A DNA stretch of 64,000 bases, taken from NCBI GenBank assembly GCA_002295885.1, contig DBGM01000002.1, forward strand, positions 13,480 through 77,479, written 5' to 3'. The notes under the pieces are model-generated. The model saw nothing but the letters and a program-made list of their open reading frames with translations, did not search any database and was not told where the DNA came from. The stretch is from Phycisphaerales bacterium UBA854 (GTDB lineage: Bacteria; Planctomycetota; Phycisphaerae; Phycisphaerales; SM1A02). Below, in pieces: positions 25,964 through 34,847 of the stretch. A program made the translations under genes and the position numbers. The stretch's first letter is position 1, and each line of letters opens with the position of its first letter.

Positions 25964-27199
25964 ATGGACGAACTGAGCCGACTGGACATTGATCTCGCCG
26001 CCATCAGCCGAAATCTCGGTGAGATACGTCGCGTGGTGGGGGAGGACTGCCGGATCTGCCCCGTGGTGAAATCCGATGCCTACGGGCTGGGGTTGCAACG
26101 GGTGGTTCCCACCCTTGAGGAGGCCGGGGCCGACATGTTCGCGGTCTTCGCCCCCCGGGAGGCGGTGGAGTTTCTGTCGACGGGCAGCCGGGTGCCGGTG
26201 CTCGTGCTCATGCCGGTCCGTGACCTCTCCATGGTGGATCCGATGTATCCGGGTCTCCGTACCGGTCAGGTGCATCTGGTGGTCCACGACACCGCCCATC
26301 TGGATCTGCTGGAGTCCTACGCCGAGGAACTCGACGTGCTGCTCCGCCTGCATCTGAAACTGAACACGGGAATGCATCGTGGGGGATGCGATCCGGGCGA
26401 AGGATCGGCGCTGCTCGAACGCATCATGAATTCGCCCCGCCTGCATCTCGCCGGCATATGCACCCATTTCTCCTCTTCGAGCACCTGCCGCGAGACGACG
26501 GACCGGCAGTTGGACCGGTTCGAATCCTTCCTCGCGACCAACGCCGAGCTCATCGATTCCGACTGCCTGCTGCATTGCGCGAGCACGGCGTCGGTCATGT
26601 TCGGTTCACGTTTCACGCGCAACATGGTCCGCGTCGGTCTCGGTTGGGTCGGAACATGTCCGTCGGCGTCCGGCGACGCCTCGATCCCCGGGCTCAGTCC
26701 CTCGCTGCGCTGGACCAGCGCGATCGTCCAGGTCCGTGCCGTCCCGGCGGGGGAGCCGGTCGGGTACGACGGCACCTGGCGGCCCGCACGCGACAGCATC
26801 ATCGGCATCGTTCCCGTGGGCTATGCGGACGGATACCCGGTTCGCCCTTCATCCATCGAACCTTCGGCGCTCCCGCAGGTGGTCGGGCTGCTGCGAAACG
26901 ACCGCGTCATCGGCTACGCGCCGGTGGTCGGAGTGGTCAGCATGGATCAGATGACGATCGATCTCACGGGGGTCGTTGCGGAGGATTCGATCGGTTCGGT
27001 GGGGCGTGTCGAACTGCTGTCCAGCGTCCCCGGCGCGCCCAACGGGCTTCGGGAACTGGCGACGGCCTCCGGCATGAAGCCGCATGCGGTCATCGCCCGT
27101 CTCCATCCCCGCATCCGGCGCGCCGTCCTCGCCGAGCAGCCGCGCATCGACGGCCGGGCGGGGCTCGACCGGCTCCAGTCCGGCGCAAACGTGGTCTGA
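25964..27199 (+). CDS. alr: Alanine racemase
   Basis: A 411-residue PLP enzyme making D-alanine for peptidoglycan. The N-terminal barrel begins LDIDLAAISRNL and has the PLP-lysine motif VVKSDAYGLG about residue 30; the C-terminal domain holds GIVPVGYADGYP and VVSMDQMTIDL. The start at 25964 is preferred over an in-frame ATG at 25931 because family similarity starts there and TACAAC (25924-25929) could be the -10 box. It is divergent from the helicase operon. Length is somewhat above the usual 360-390 because of a basic tail after residue 385. Confidence 0.9.
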   Translation: MDELSRLDIDLAAISRNLGEIRRVVGEDCRICPVVKSDAYGLGLQRVVPTLEEAGADMFAVFAPREAVEFLSTGSRVPVLVLMPVRDLSMVDPMYPGLRTGQVHLVVHDTAHLDLLESYAEELDVLLRLHLKLNTGMHRGGCDPGEGSALLERIMNSPRLHLAGICTHFSSSSTCRETTDRQLDRFESFLATNAELIDSDCLLHCASTASVMFGSRFTRNMVRVGLGWVGTCPSASGDASIPGLSPSLRWTSAIVQVRAVPAGEPVGYDGTWRPARDSIIGIVPVGYADGYPVRPSSIEPSALPQVVGLLRNDRVIGYAPVVGVVSMDQMTIDLTGVVAEDSIGSVGRVELLSSVPGAPNGLRELATASGMKPHAVIARLHPRIRRAVLAEQPRIDGRAGLDRLQSGANVV

Positions 27200-27295
27200 C
27201 GGGTCCGGCGCCGAACACTATCGGAACCAAGGCCTTCCCCGGCAAAATGTAATGGTGACCGATGCGATCTGACCGATGACCTTCCCACGTCGGGG

Positions 27296-27391
27296 GGAGT
27301 CTTCGAACCCCGGAAGCGAGCACGGTATTCGCGGGACCGCCAGTTTGGCCGACCCACCTTTGACCCGGCGCTTCCTGGGTTCGACGACTCC
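27296..27391 (+). other. Long imperfect hairpin between alr and mqnA (possible small RNA)
   Basis: The 249-base gap 27200-27448 has no gene but holds a long inverted repeat. The 5' arm (27296-27318) and 3' arm (27369-27391) pair as GGAGTC/GACTCC, CGAACCC/GGGTTCG and GGAAGCG/CGCTTCC, with a small internal bulge and a loop of about 50 bases containing a further GGCC-type stem. There is no T run, so it is not a typical terminator. Strand is not known. It does not match SRP, 6S or tmRNA as I know them. Confidence 0.45.
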
Positions 27392-27448
27392 TCTCTTCGT
27401 TGGTGAGCACGTCGGCTGCGTTGCTCCCGCCCTTCCTATACTGTGAGC

Positions 27449-28291
27449 ATGGTGGAAGTGGACGACAACGCCGTGCCGTCGGGATCGGGCTCGCTCTTGC
27501 GGCTCGGAGTCGTCGAGTTCCTCAACACCCAGCCCATCATCGCGGGGCTCGAGCGCCTGGACGATGTGCAGCTGAAGCCCGCGGTTCCCAGTCGTCTGGT
27601 CGAACTGCTGGAATCCGGTGAAGTCGATGCCGCCCTGTGTTCGTCGATTGACTACCACCGTGCGGATTGCGATCCGGTCATCCTTCCTGCGCCGCCGTTG
27701 GGTTGCGACGGCCCGACCCACACGGTCCGGCTGTTCTCCAGACACCCCCTGGAGACGATCGAACGGGTGCACTGCGACACGGACAGCCATACTTCGGTCG
27801 TGCTGCTGCAGGTGATCATGCAGGAGCGGTACGGTCGCCGGGTCGAGATCCTGCCCTTCGAGGCCGGTGCCCGATCGGACTGGCCGGAGGCGGTCCTGCT
27901 GATCGGTGACAAGGTCGTCGCCGCGTCGCCCGAGGAGGGCGAGATGCCGCATCAGCTCGATCTTGGGGAAGCCTGGAAGGCGTTGACGGGCCTTCCCTTC
28001 ATCTTTGGAATCTGGTTGGGGCGAGCCGACGGCGACCCCGCCGTTCACCGGCTCGCCAGCGATCTCCTCGAACGGCAGTATCGCTACAACCGGATGCATC
28101 TCGAGGCGATCCTCACGCAGGTCGAGTCGGGTCGAAACTGGCCCATCGACGTCGCGGACCACTATCTGCGCACCAGCATCCGGTACGAGTTCGGGCCCGT
28201 GCAGCGGGCGGGGCTCGAGCGGTTCTACGAACTGGCCGGTTCCCACGGTCTCGTATCGCTGCGCACGCCGATCCGCTGGCTGGATCACTGA
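27449..28291 (+). CDS. mqnA: Chorismate dehydratase (menaquinone, futalosine pathway)
   Basis: A 280-residue MqnA-family protein, the first enzyme of the futalosine route to menaquinone, which dehydrates chorismate to 3-enolpyruvylbenzoate. Periplasmic-binding-protein-like fold blocks are visible: LGVVEFLNTQPII near the N-terminus, LCSSIDYHR, and LPFIFGIWLGR. No other mqn genes are in this window. The ATG at 27449 is 7 bases after a TATACT hexamer (27437-27442), so the transcript may be leaderless; a GTG at 27443 in frame is the alternative. The next gene starts 2 bases after the stop. Confidence 0.88.
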   Translation: MVEVDDNAVPSGSGSLLRLGVVEFLNTQPIIAGLERLDDVQLKPAVPSRLVELLESGEVDAALCSSIDYHRADCDPVILPAPPLGCDGPTHTVRLFSRHPLETIERVHCDTDSHTSVVLLQVIMQERYGRRVEILPFEAGARSDWPEAVLLIGDKVVAASPEEGEMPHQLDLGEAWKALTGLPFIFGIWLGRADGDPAVHRLASDLLERQYRYNRMHLEAILTQVESGRNWPIDVADHYLRTSIRYEFGPVQRAGLERFYELAGSHGLVSLRTPIRWLDH

Positions 28292-28293
28292 GC

Positions 28294-29922
28294 ATGCCCC
28301 GGTCCGCCGCCTTCACCAGTGGGGTGCTGCAGGAACTGCTGCGGCAGCTGGAATACGCACCCGCGGGAACGCATCTCCGTCAGATGGATGCCGCCGAGGC
28401 GCTGCTGGACGTCATCGAACCGACGCGGTTGTATCCCGAGGATTTCATCACCTTCCGCATCACCGGCTACCGGTCCGATCGGCCGGGCCCCCGGACGTCG
28501 GTGGTTGGTGCGGCGCTGCAGCGTGACCTGGTCACCTTTATCCAGTGTCTGAGCTGGGATCTGGATCTACCGCGGACACTCGATCGCGGCCGGGCGGAAG
28601 ACATGGACGATCTCGCACGACGCCTGGGCGTCTCCCGCCGTACGCTGCAGCGGTGCCGCCAGGCCGGACTCGTGCTTCACTTCGTACGCGGTGAAGACGG
28701 CCAGCGTCGGCTCGCCTGCTACCCCGATTCGCTGGAGCGGTTCATGGCCAGCAATCCCGGCCGAATCACCGTTGCCGCCTCCTTCTCGAGACTCACGGAT
28801 GTCCAGCGTGCAGGCATCATCGAAGAGGCGGTCCGCCTGGGCAGGGACGAGTCGGTCACACTCAATGAGGCGGCACGACGGATCGCCGTCGAGACGGGCC
28901 GTTCCCACGAAGCGGTCCGCGGGATCCTGAAGCGAAACGAACGGACGCAGCAGCTGTTCGCCGAACACGGGCCGCTGACCCTGCGGGACGCACGGGTCAT
29001 CGAGCGGGCCCGGGGGCGGGGGATGGACATCGGAGTCCTCGCGGACCGGTACGGCAAGAGCGTCTCCGCTGTACACCGCGCCCTGCATCGACTCCGGCTC
29101 GATCGCCTGCTGGCATTGCCGCTGGTCTGGAGGCAGGAGGCGGACTTGCAGGAGCACCGGATGCCTGCCAGCGTCCGGCACGGACTGCCCCATCATGCCC
29201 TGATCGACGAGGATCGCCTGCTCGCCGACGATGCGGCGCTGGATGTCGCCCTGCTTCGCATGGACTGCAGTACGCATGCGATGCTCTGTTCGGAAGCCGC
29301 CAAGGGGCTGGTCGTCAGCGGGTCGATGCCGTCGGTCGAACAGCTCGACGCGGTGGAGACGATGCTGCGGCACGCGGCGATGCTCCATCTGCGGATGATG
29401 ATGCAGGGCTTCGTGCACTTGAGGCAGCGGGTGGAGGAGTTCGTGCAGCAGCCCGTCGCCGAACTTCCCACCCAGGAGCGTGCGGTCCTCCTGCGGCTGC
29501 TGGTCGACCTGCTGGATCGAGCCATTCTGGACGCCGACGTCGAGGCCGGCGAGGGCATCGTTCCTGCGGCTCTGCAGCAGTTGGATGCGGAGCTGGAGGA
29601 CGGGAGGATCTCCGCTCGTCCACGCCGGGCCGCCAGTCGATCGGCCCCCGCCCAGGGAGGCCTCGGCGTCCTGCTGCGCCGGCGGGTGCCATGGGCGTGG
29701 CTGCTCCCGGACCGTTCGGACATCGAAGCCGCGTCGGCGGGTGATGCAACCGTTCGCAGTCTGTTCGACGAACGCTTCGGCATGAGGGGGGATGCGCCGT
29801 GCACGCTGGCGGAACTTTCCGTGCGGCACGGAACGACCTCCTCGGCGATCGAGCGACGCCTTCGTCGCCCGCGGCGCACCGATGGCGCGGAATCGCCGGA
29901 TCGATCGAAGGACGATACTTAA
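28294..29922 (+). CDS. Multi-helix-turn-helix protein, possible sigma-factor-like regulator
   Basis: A 542-residue protein of no family I can name. It contains at least four helix-turn-helix-like segments: DLARRLGVSRRTLQRCRQ (106-123), around TLNEAARRIAVETGRSHEAV (189-208), VLADRYGKSVSAVHRALH (248-265) and a C-terminal TLAELSVRHGTTSSAIERRL. Pieces resemble sigma-70 region 3/4-type helices, but core-binding regions 2 and 4 are not convincingly recognised. Residues 330-430 are helical without a signature. It starts 2 bases after mqnA and should be co-expressed. A transcription regulator is likely; target unknown. Its last bases overlap the end of rpsI by 4 bases. Confidence 0.7.
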   Translation: MPRSAAFTSGVLQELLRQLEYAPAGTHLRQMDAAEALLDVIEPTRLYPEDFITFRITGYRSDRPGPRTSVVGAALQRDLVTFIQCLSWDLDLPRTLDRGRAEDMDDLARRLGVSRRTLQRCRQAGLVLHFVRGEDGQRRLACYPDSLERFMASNPGRITVAASFSRLTDVQRAGIIEEAVRLGRDESVTLNEAARRIAVETGRSHEAVRGILKRNERTQQLFAEHGPLTLRDARVIERARGRGMDIGVLADRYGKSVSAVHRALHRLRLDRLLALPLVWRQEADLQEHRMPASVRHGLPHHALIDEDRLLADDAALDVALLRMDCSTHAMLCSEAAKGLVVSGSMPSVEQLDAVETMLRHAAMLHLRMMMQGFVHLRQRVEEFVQQPVAELPTQERAVLLRLLVDLLDRAILDADVEAGEGIVPAALQQLDAELEDGRISARPRRAASRSAPAQGGLGVLLRRRVPWAWLLPDRSDIEAASAGDATVRSLFDERFGMRGDAPCTLAELSVRHGTTSSAIERRLRRPRRTDGAESPDRSKDDT

Positions 29923-30464
29923 CGCTTGGAGAACTGGAACCGCTTGCGAGCGCCGGGCTGTCCGGGCTTCTTCCGTTCGACCTTCCGCGGGTCACGGGTG
30001 AGGTACCCGTTCTCACGCAGCGTGGAGTCGAGGGAGATGTCGTAGTTCCGGAGGGCACGGCCGAGTCCAAGGATGATGGCTCCGGCCTGACCGGTGAAAC
30101 CGCCTCCGCGGACGTTCACGTGCACATCCATCGACCCGAAGGTGTTGGTCTTCTTCAGCACGTTGTGGAGGTTGTTGCGGTCACGCTCCTCGGTGAAGAA
30201 GTTGTCGAGCGTGCGGTTGTTGACGATGAAGACGCCTTCACCGGGCTTGACCCGGACACGAGCCACGGCGGCCTTGCGGCGGCCGGTTCCACGCCACCAG
30301 CCCTGCGGATCGGGACCCTTCACGGTGTCGTTGGAAACCATGGGGGCGGGGGCCTGCGGGGCTTCTTCCACGACCGGGGTCTCCACCGCGGGAGCTTCGG
30401 GTGCGGAAGCCGCTTCGGGGGCGGGCTGGGTTGCTTCGGTGTTGGGGGTAGTCTCGTCGGTCAT
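29919..30464 (-). CDS. rpsI: Ribosomal protein uS9 with acidic N-terminal extension
   Basis: A 181-residue protein; the S9 core is about 130 residues and begins near WWRGTGRRKAAVARV (56-70). The GTGRRKAAVARV entry motif and the C-terminal PGARKRFQFSKR tail, which reaches the P site, are intact. The first 55 residues are an Ala/Pro/Glu-rich, probably disordered extension not found in E. coli. It is the second gene of the rplM-rpsI operon, 31 bases after rplM. Confidence 0.96.
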   Translation of the reverse strand: MTDETTPNTEATQPAPEAASAPEAPAVETPVVEEAPQAPAPMVSNDTVKGPDPQGWWRGTGRRKAAVARVRVKPGEGVFIVNNRTLDNFFTEERDRNNLHNVLKKTNTFGSMDVHVNVRGGGFTGQAGAIILGLGRALRNYDISLDSTLRENGYLTRDPRKVERKKPGQPGARKRFQFSKR

Positions 30465-30495
30465 TGAAGGCCTTCGTGTCTCTCGCTGGTGCTGG

Positions 30496-30930
30496 TCAGA
30501 TGCTCAGGTCGTGCATGGCCTGCGAGCCGTGCTTGTGATCGGGACCGGAATACACCTTGAGTTTCTTGAACATGGCTCGTCCGAGCCTGGTCTTGGGGAG
30601 CATCCGCTTGATCGCCTGTTCGACGACCCGCTCCGGATGCTTCTCGAGCAGTTCGTTGGTGCTTCGCATGTGCAGCCCGCCGGGATAGCCGCTGTATCGC
30701 ATGTGCATCCGCTGCTCACCCTTGCGTCCGGTCAGTGCGATCTTGGCCGCATTGGTCACGACGACGTAGTCGCCGGTATCGACGTGCGGGGTGTATTCTG
30801 GGCGATGCTTGCCCATCAGGATGGGTGCGATCTTCGCCGCGAGGCGACCGAGAATCTGACCGTCGGCATCGATGTGATGCCACTGTCGGGTCGTCTCTCC
30901 GGGCTTCATGAATGTCGTCTGGCGAGGCAT
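30496..30930 (-). CDS. rplM: Ribosomal protein uL13
   Basis: A 144-residue large-subunit protein, the usual length. It contains WHHIDADGQILGRLAAKIA, the GKHRPEYTPHVDTGDYVVVTNA block and MLPKTRLGRAMFKKLKVY. The ATG at 30930 begins MPRQTT, preceded by a modest GGTGGCACC. It heads the conserved rplM-rpsI operon and has a near-consensus promoter upstream. Confidence 0.97.
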   Translation of the reverse strand: MPRQTTFMKPGETTRQWHHIDADGQILGRLAAKIAPILMGKHRPEYTPHVDTGDYVVVTNAAKIALTGRKGEQRMHMRYSGYPGGLHMRSTNELLEKHPERVVEQAIKRMLPKTRLGRAMFKKLKVYSGPDHKHGSQAMHDLSI

Positions 30931-31010
30931 GGTGCCACCGTTTCTCTCTGCATCGTGGTCTTGAAGATGAAACACCGCCCCACGGCTTGCGACCTTGAGG
31001 CGAAAGAGCG

Positions 31011-31038
31011 AGGATACAAAGCAGGCGAATCCTGTCAA
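31011..31038 (-). promoter_or_regulatory. Sigma-70 promoter of rplM-rpsI
   Basis: On the minus strand TTGACA (31038-31033), 16 bases, then TATCCT (31016-31011). This leaves a leader of about 75 bases before rplM. Confidence 0.65.
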
Positions 31039-31162
31039 GATGCCGACGCCCTTCAGGGTACCGATTTCGCCCTCCACCCCCGGTTTCTGGCCCGTCAGAG
31101 GGGGTTCGTCCGATGCCAGCTTGCGACCACCGCCGGTCGGTGGCTCCCGGAGCAGTTGATCG

Positions 31163-32641
31163 ATGCAGCAGTCGAATGATTCAGGAACCGGTCCGCTGGG
31201 GAGCGGGACCGCCTCGCCTCCGACCGGATTCCCCCGACTCGCCTGGGGGGCGATCATCCTGGTCGTCCTGTTGATCATCGGCCAGCACATCGCTTCCGAC
31301 TCGACCGAGGCAGGTCGGGACTACCGCGCGAAGATCTCGCACATCACGGAGCGCATGGAAGGACAGGTCATCGTCGGAGCCAAGACCCTGGGGCTTCGGG
31401 CCGCGGTGGAGTCGAGTCTTCGATCCTTCGAAGTCGGAAGCGTCGGTCGCCGCATCCGTGGAGTCGTGCTCATCGGTGAGGTGAACGGTTCGGACGCCGC
31501 GCAGGCGGCGCTGCTTCGTCTCGAGGTTCAGATGGACGAGGCGGGGGTCGAGCCCGATCCGGAACAGGCTCGAATGATGGAGCTGCTGGGACGTGTCTAC
31601 GCCGGGCCACCGACCGCGGACTCGGTTCCCGGCGCGTTGGATCCCGAGGAGCAGGATGCCCTGGTCGGGCAGCTGGGCTGGTTCGGAGACATTGCGCTTC
31701 ATCCCAGCGGGCGGGGGGCGACCTCCGAACGTTCCCGCTGGGTCTCGAAGGCCCGGGTCGTGATGATCGGCCTGGGCGTGCTGATGCTCCTGCTTCTGAC
31801 GGGGTTCGTCGTCGGACTGGTCCTGCTGGTCGTCCTCATCGTGCTGGCGTGCCAGGGACGATTGCGTCACGGGATGGGTACCGCCTCGAGACAGGATGGT
31901 CTGCTGGCCGAGACCTTCGCGGTGTGGCTGGTGCTGTTCCTGCTCGTCCAGTACCTACTCGGGCTACTGTTCGAATGGATTCCCCAGCTTCAGGCCATCC
32001 AGCTGCTGCTGACGGGGGTCGCTCAGGGCCTGACGGCGGGAGTGGTCCTCTGGCCCGTGCTTCGCGGCGATCGATGGAGCCGGGTGCGACGGGCAATCGG
32101 ACTGACCACCGGCCCGGAGGGGCGGGGCAGCTGGTGGCGCGAAATCGGTTGGGGGCTCTGCGGCTATCTGATGCTGCTGCCGCTGCTGCTGGTGGGTGTG
32201 CTGCTGGTCGCTGTGACCCAGTGGGCGGTGACGGCATCCCCGAGCGGAACCGACTTCAGCCAGTCCGAGGATCCGGCCCATCCCATTCTGCTCTACGTCT
32301 CCGACGGTTCGCTCTGGACGATCCTGCAGGTCTACTTCGTGGCCGCGGTCGTGGCTCCGTTCCTGGAGGAGATCGTCTTTCGCGGTGTTCTCTACCGACA
32401 GCTGCGGACGGCCACGCATCGGTGGGGACTCTTCGGGAGCATGGCGTGCTCGCTGCTGGTGGTGTCGCTTGTCTTCGCCGCGATCCATCCCCAGGGCCTC
32501 ATGGTCGTCCCCGCCCTGGCGACCATCGCCGTGGGCCTGGGGGTCATGCGCGAGTGGCGAGGTTCGCTGCTGGCGCCGATGGTCATGCACGGCTGCTTCA
32601 ACGCGGTGCTGATCACGATGATGGTGGTGGTGACCCGCTGA
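31163..32641 (+). CDS. CPBP-family intramembrane protease
   Basis: A 492-residue polytopic protein. A first hydrophobic helix lies at about 27-43, followed by an extracytoplasmic region to 195, then several membrane spans. The CAAX/CPBP (ABI) protease motif E402-E403-x-x-x-R407 (in LEEIVFRGVL) is present, with the second motif histidine H442 in FAAIHPQG and H476 in MHGCFN. These residues bind metal and cleave within the membrane. The substrate is unknown. Its last 29 bases overlap the convergent Mrp gene. Confidence 0.88.
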   Translation: MQQSNDSGTGPLGSGTASPPTGFPRLAWGAIILVVLLIIGQHIASDSTEAGRDYRAKISHITERMEGQVIVGAKTLGLRAAVESSLRSFEVGSVGRRIRGVVLIGEVNGSDAAQAALLRLEVQMDEAGVEPDPEQARMMELLGRVYAGPPTADSVPGALDPEEQDALVGQLGWFGDIALHPSGRGATSERSRWVSKARVVMIGLGVLMLLLLTGFVVGLVLLVVLIVLACQGRLRHGMGTASRQDGLLAETFAVWLVLFLLVQYLLGLLFEWIPQLQAIQLLLTGVAQGLTAGVVLWPVLRGDRWSRVRRAIGLTTGPEGRGSWWREIGWGLCGYLMLLPLLLVGVLLVAVTQWAVTASPSGTDFSQSEDPAHPILLYVSDGSLWTILQVYFVAAVVAPFLEEIVFRGVLYRQLRTATHRWGLFGSMACSLLVVSLVFAAIHPQGLMVVPALATIAVGLGVMREWRGSLLAPMVMHGCFNAVLITMMVVVTR

Positions 32642-33719
32642 TCGTGAGGGTGGGGCGACCGGGATCCTGCATCGCCGAGATCGACACCTGCTCCGCGAGG
32701 TTCCGGCAGGCCTGCTCCAGCTTTCCGGTGATCTCGTCGTTGATCTCGAAGTTTGCCAGCGGAGTGCCGGCGTCCGCATTCACCCGCATGTTCATGTGGA
32801 TCGGAATCGCTCCGAGGAACGGGATGCTCATTCCCGCCGCCATCTGTTCGGCGCCCCCCCGGCCGAAGATGTCGTATTCCTTGCCGTCGTCACCCACGAA
32901 CCAGCTCATGTTCTCCACCACCCCGAGCACGTTGACGTTGAGCTGCTGGAACATCCGCACCGCACGACGTGCGTCGTCGATGGCCACCCGCTGCGGAGTG
33001 CAGACCACGACGGATCCGGTTAGGGGAAGGAGCTGGGCCAGCGACAGGGGGACGTCGCCGGTGCCGGGCGGCAGATCGACGATGAGGTAGTCCAGCTCGC
33101 CCCAGTCGGTCTGCAGCACCAGCTGAGAGAACGCCTTGTGGGCCATGGGGCCTCGCCAGATCATCGCCTTCTCGGGATCCACCAGCTTGGCGATCGTCAT
33201 GGACTTGATGCCGTGGACCTCGAACGGATCGAGGACGTTGCCGTTCGCGGTGGCCTGGATCTCGTCGAGTCCCAGCATGGTGGACATGGATGGTCCGTAG
33301 ATGTCGCCGTCGAGCAGGCCGACCCTGGCACCCAGTCGTGCGAGTCCGGTGGCAAGGAAGGTCGAAACGGTGGATTTGCCGACGCCGCCCTTGCCGGCAC
33401 CGACCGCGATCACATGCTTCACCCCCGGCAGCGGATTGGGCGGTGCGTCTCCGGCGGGCGTGGACGGGGGCGCCTTGGTGGTGAAGACGGTCTCCACCGG
33501 GATGTCGGTGCCCGCCTCCGAACGGATCGCCCCTTCGATGTCCGCCTGCAGCCGCGCACGGATCGATTCCTCGGGAGTCGGCAGCTCGATGCCGATCGTG
33601 ACCCGATCGTCCTCCAACTGGATGTCCCTGATCATTCCAAGGGAGACCAGGTCCCGCTCCTGACCCGGGGGCAGAATCTTGGAAAGCGTCTGGAGGATGG
33701 CGTCGTGGGTCAGGGGCAT
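32613..33719 (-). CDS. apbC: Mrp/ApbC-type Fe-S cluster carrier ATPase
   Basis: A 368-residue protein. Residues 5-80 are a MIP18/DUF59 domain, and the rest is an Mrp P-loop ATPase with the deviant Walker A GKGGVGKST at 109-117 and DGDIYGPSMS following. It is thought to carry and deliver iron-sulfur clusters in the cytoplasm. The DLPPGTGD switch is intact. The C-terminal Cys pair of some ApbC proteins is not seen. The start at 33719 (MPLTHDAI) is the first in-frame ATG matching the DUF59 domain. Confidence 0.92.
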   Translation of the reverse strand: MPLTHDAILQTLSKILPPGQERDLVSLGMIRDIQLEDDRVTIGIELPTPEESIRARLQADIEGAIRSEAGTDIPVETVFTTKAPPSTPAGDAPPNPLPGVKHVIAVGAGKGGVGKSTVSTFLATGLARLGARVGLLDGDIYGPSMSTMLGLDEIQATANGNVLDPFEVHGIKSMTIAKLVDPEKAMIWRGPMAHKAFSQLVLQTDWGELDYLIVDLPPGTGDVPLSLAQLLPLTGSVVVCTPQRVAIDDARRAVRMFQQLNVNVLGVVENMSWFVGDDGKEYDIFGRGGAEQMAAGMSIPFLGAIPIHMNMRVNADAGTPLANFEINDEITGKLEQACRNLAEQVSISAMQDPGRPTLTISGSPPPSS

Positions 33720-33800
33720 GCCGGGGGGATCCTGCGGGGATGAAGGGTGATCGTCAGCCGTACAATAATACCGGCAGAACCCCGCCCGAAGGAGTGCTCC

Positions 33801-34847
33801 ATGCACGGATTTCGATCCTCCAACCCGCTGCTTCCGCTTGTGCTGGTCGGATGCTGCACGGTGGCGGGGCACGCCGACGACGATCCGCCGTTCGATCCCA
33901 CGTCGCCCGCGGACGTCGCCGAACGCAACGATGAGGAGGATTCGGGCGAAACGGATCTTTCGGGTCCCTCCGTCGAACCGCAGGGCGGCCGGCGTGGGGG
34001 GGGCGTTCCCGGCTCTCCCGGCGCCCAGCCCGAGCCCGGCATGCGCGGCGGTGGTGTGATGAACGTCGTCAACGTGCTGACCACCCACTGCGCCCGCTGC
34101 CACGGAGCCCAGCAGCAGAAGGGAGGGCTGCAGATCCTGCCGCTCGCCCAGCTCTTCACCGGTTCGCAGGACTACTGGGTCGTCCGTCGCGGTTCGCCCC
34201 GGGAGAGTGAGCTCTACCGACGTATCACGCTGTCCGCCTCGCACGAGGAGATCATGCCGCCCGACGGCGAACCGATGTCCCCGGCGGAGATCGAAGTGGT
34301 CGCCGACTGGATCCGCTCCGGTGCTCCGACCGACGTGGAGCCGGTCCGTCGTCAGCGGGCCGTCCGCCCCCGCCAATGGTTTCAGCTGTACATGCAGCTC
34401 GAACTCGAACCGGCCCAGCGCACCGCGGCCCGTGATGCCATCGCGTCCTTCGACCGGGACAACCGTTCCTTCGAGCGTGAGTACCGGGATCGCATCGCCG
34501 AACTCCGTCGCATTGCGCAGTCGCCGGTCTCCGCAATGCGTTCCCAGGAGGACATCGATGCTGCGAAGTCGGAACTGGAACGTCTCAACGCCCTGAAGCG
34601 CAAGGCGGATGAGGTGCAGGCGACGTTGTGGGCGGGTCTGACGTCGTCCCAGCAGGAAGTCTTCAGGGAACGGCTCGCGAGGGCTGCGGCCCAGTCGAGG
34701 GACGGCGCCGGTCGTTCGAATCGTCGCGGTGAACGGGGGCGGCAGGAATCGGGCACGCTGACGCCCGACGAACAGCGCCGGCTCCGGGACCTCATGCGTC
34801 CCGGTCGGGATCAGGGTGATTCCGGAGGCGATTCCGGGGGCGAGTGA
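33801..34847 (+). CDS. Exported planctomycete-type cytochrome c (PSCyt1-like)
   Basis: A 348-residue protein with a probable signal peptide (residues 1-24). It has one heme site, C97-A-R-C-H101 in THCARCHG, followed by KGGLQIL, and a distal-ligand candidate Met152 in EEIMPPDGEP. This spacing is that of the PSCyt1 family, usually linked to DUF1549/DUF1553 in planctomycetes, but here the heme domain stands alone. The remainder is helical and charged, with EQ-rich repeats (LTSSQQEVFRERLA, LTPDEQRRLRDLM). The ATG at 33801 follows GAAGGAG. Its electron partner is unknown. The gene ends over the 3' end of the next gene. Confidence 0.85.
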   Translation: MHGFRSSNPLLPLVLVGCCTVAGHADDDPPFDPTSPADVAERNDEEDSGETDLSGPSVEPQGGRRGGGVPGSPGAQPEPGMRGGGVMNVVNVLTTHCARCHGAQQQKGGLQILPLAQLFTGSQDYWVVRRGSPRESELYRRITLSASHEEIMPPDGEPMSPAEIEVVADWIRSGAPTDVEPVRRQRAVRPRQWFQLYMQLELEPAQRTAARDAIASFDRDNRSFEREYRDRIAELRRIAQSPVSAMRSQEDIDAAKSELERLNALKRKADEVQATLWAGLTSSQQEVFRERLARAAAQSRDGAGRSNRRGERGRQESGTLTPDEQRRLRDLMRPGRDQGDSGGDSGGE

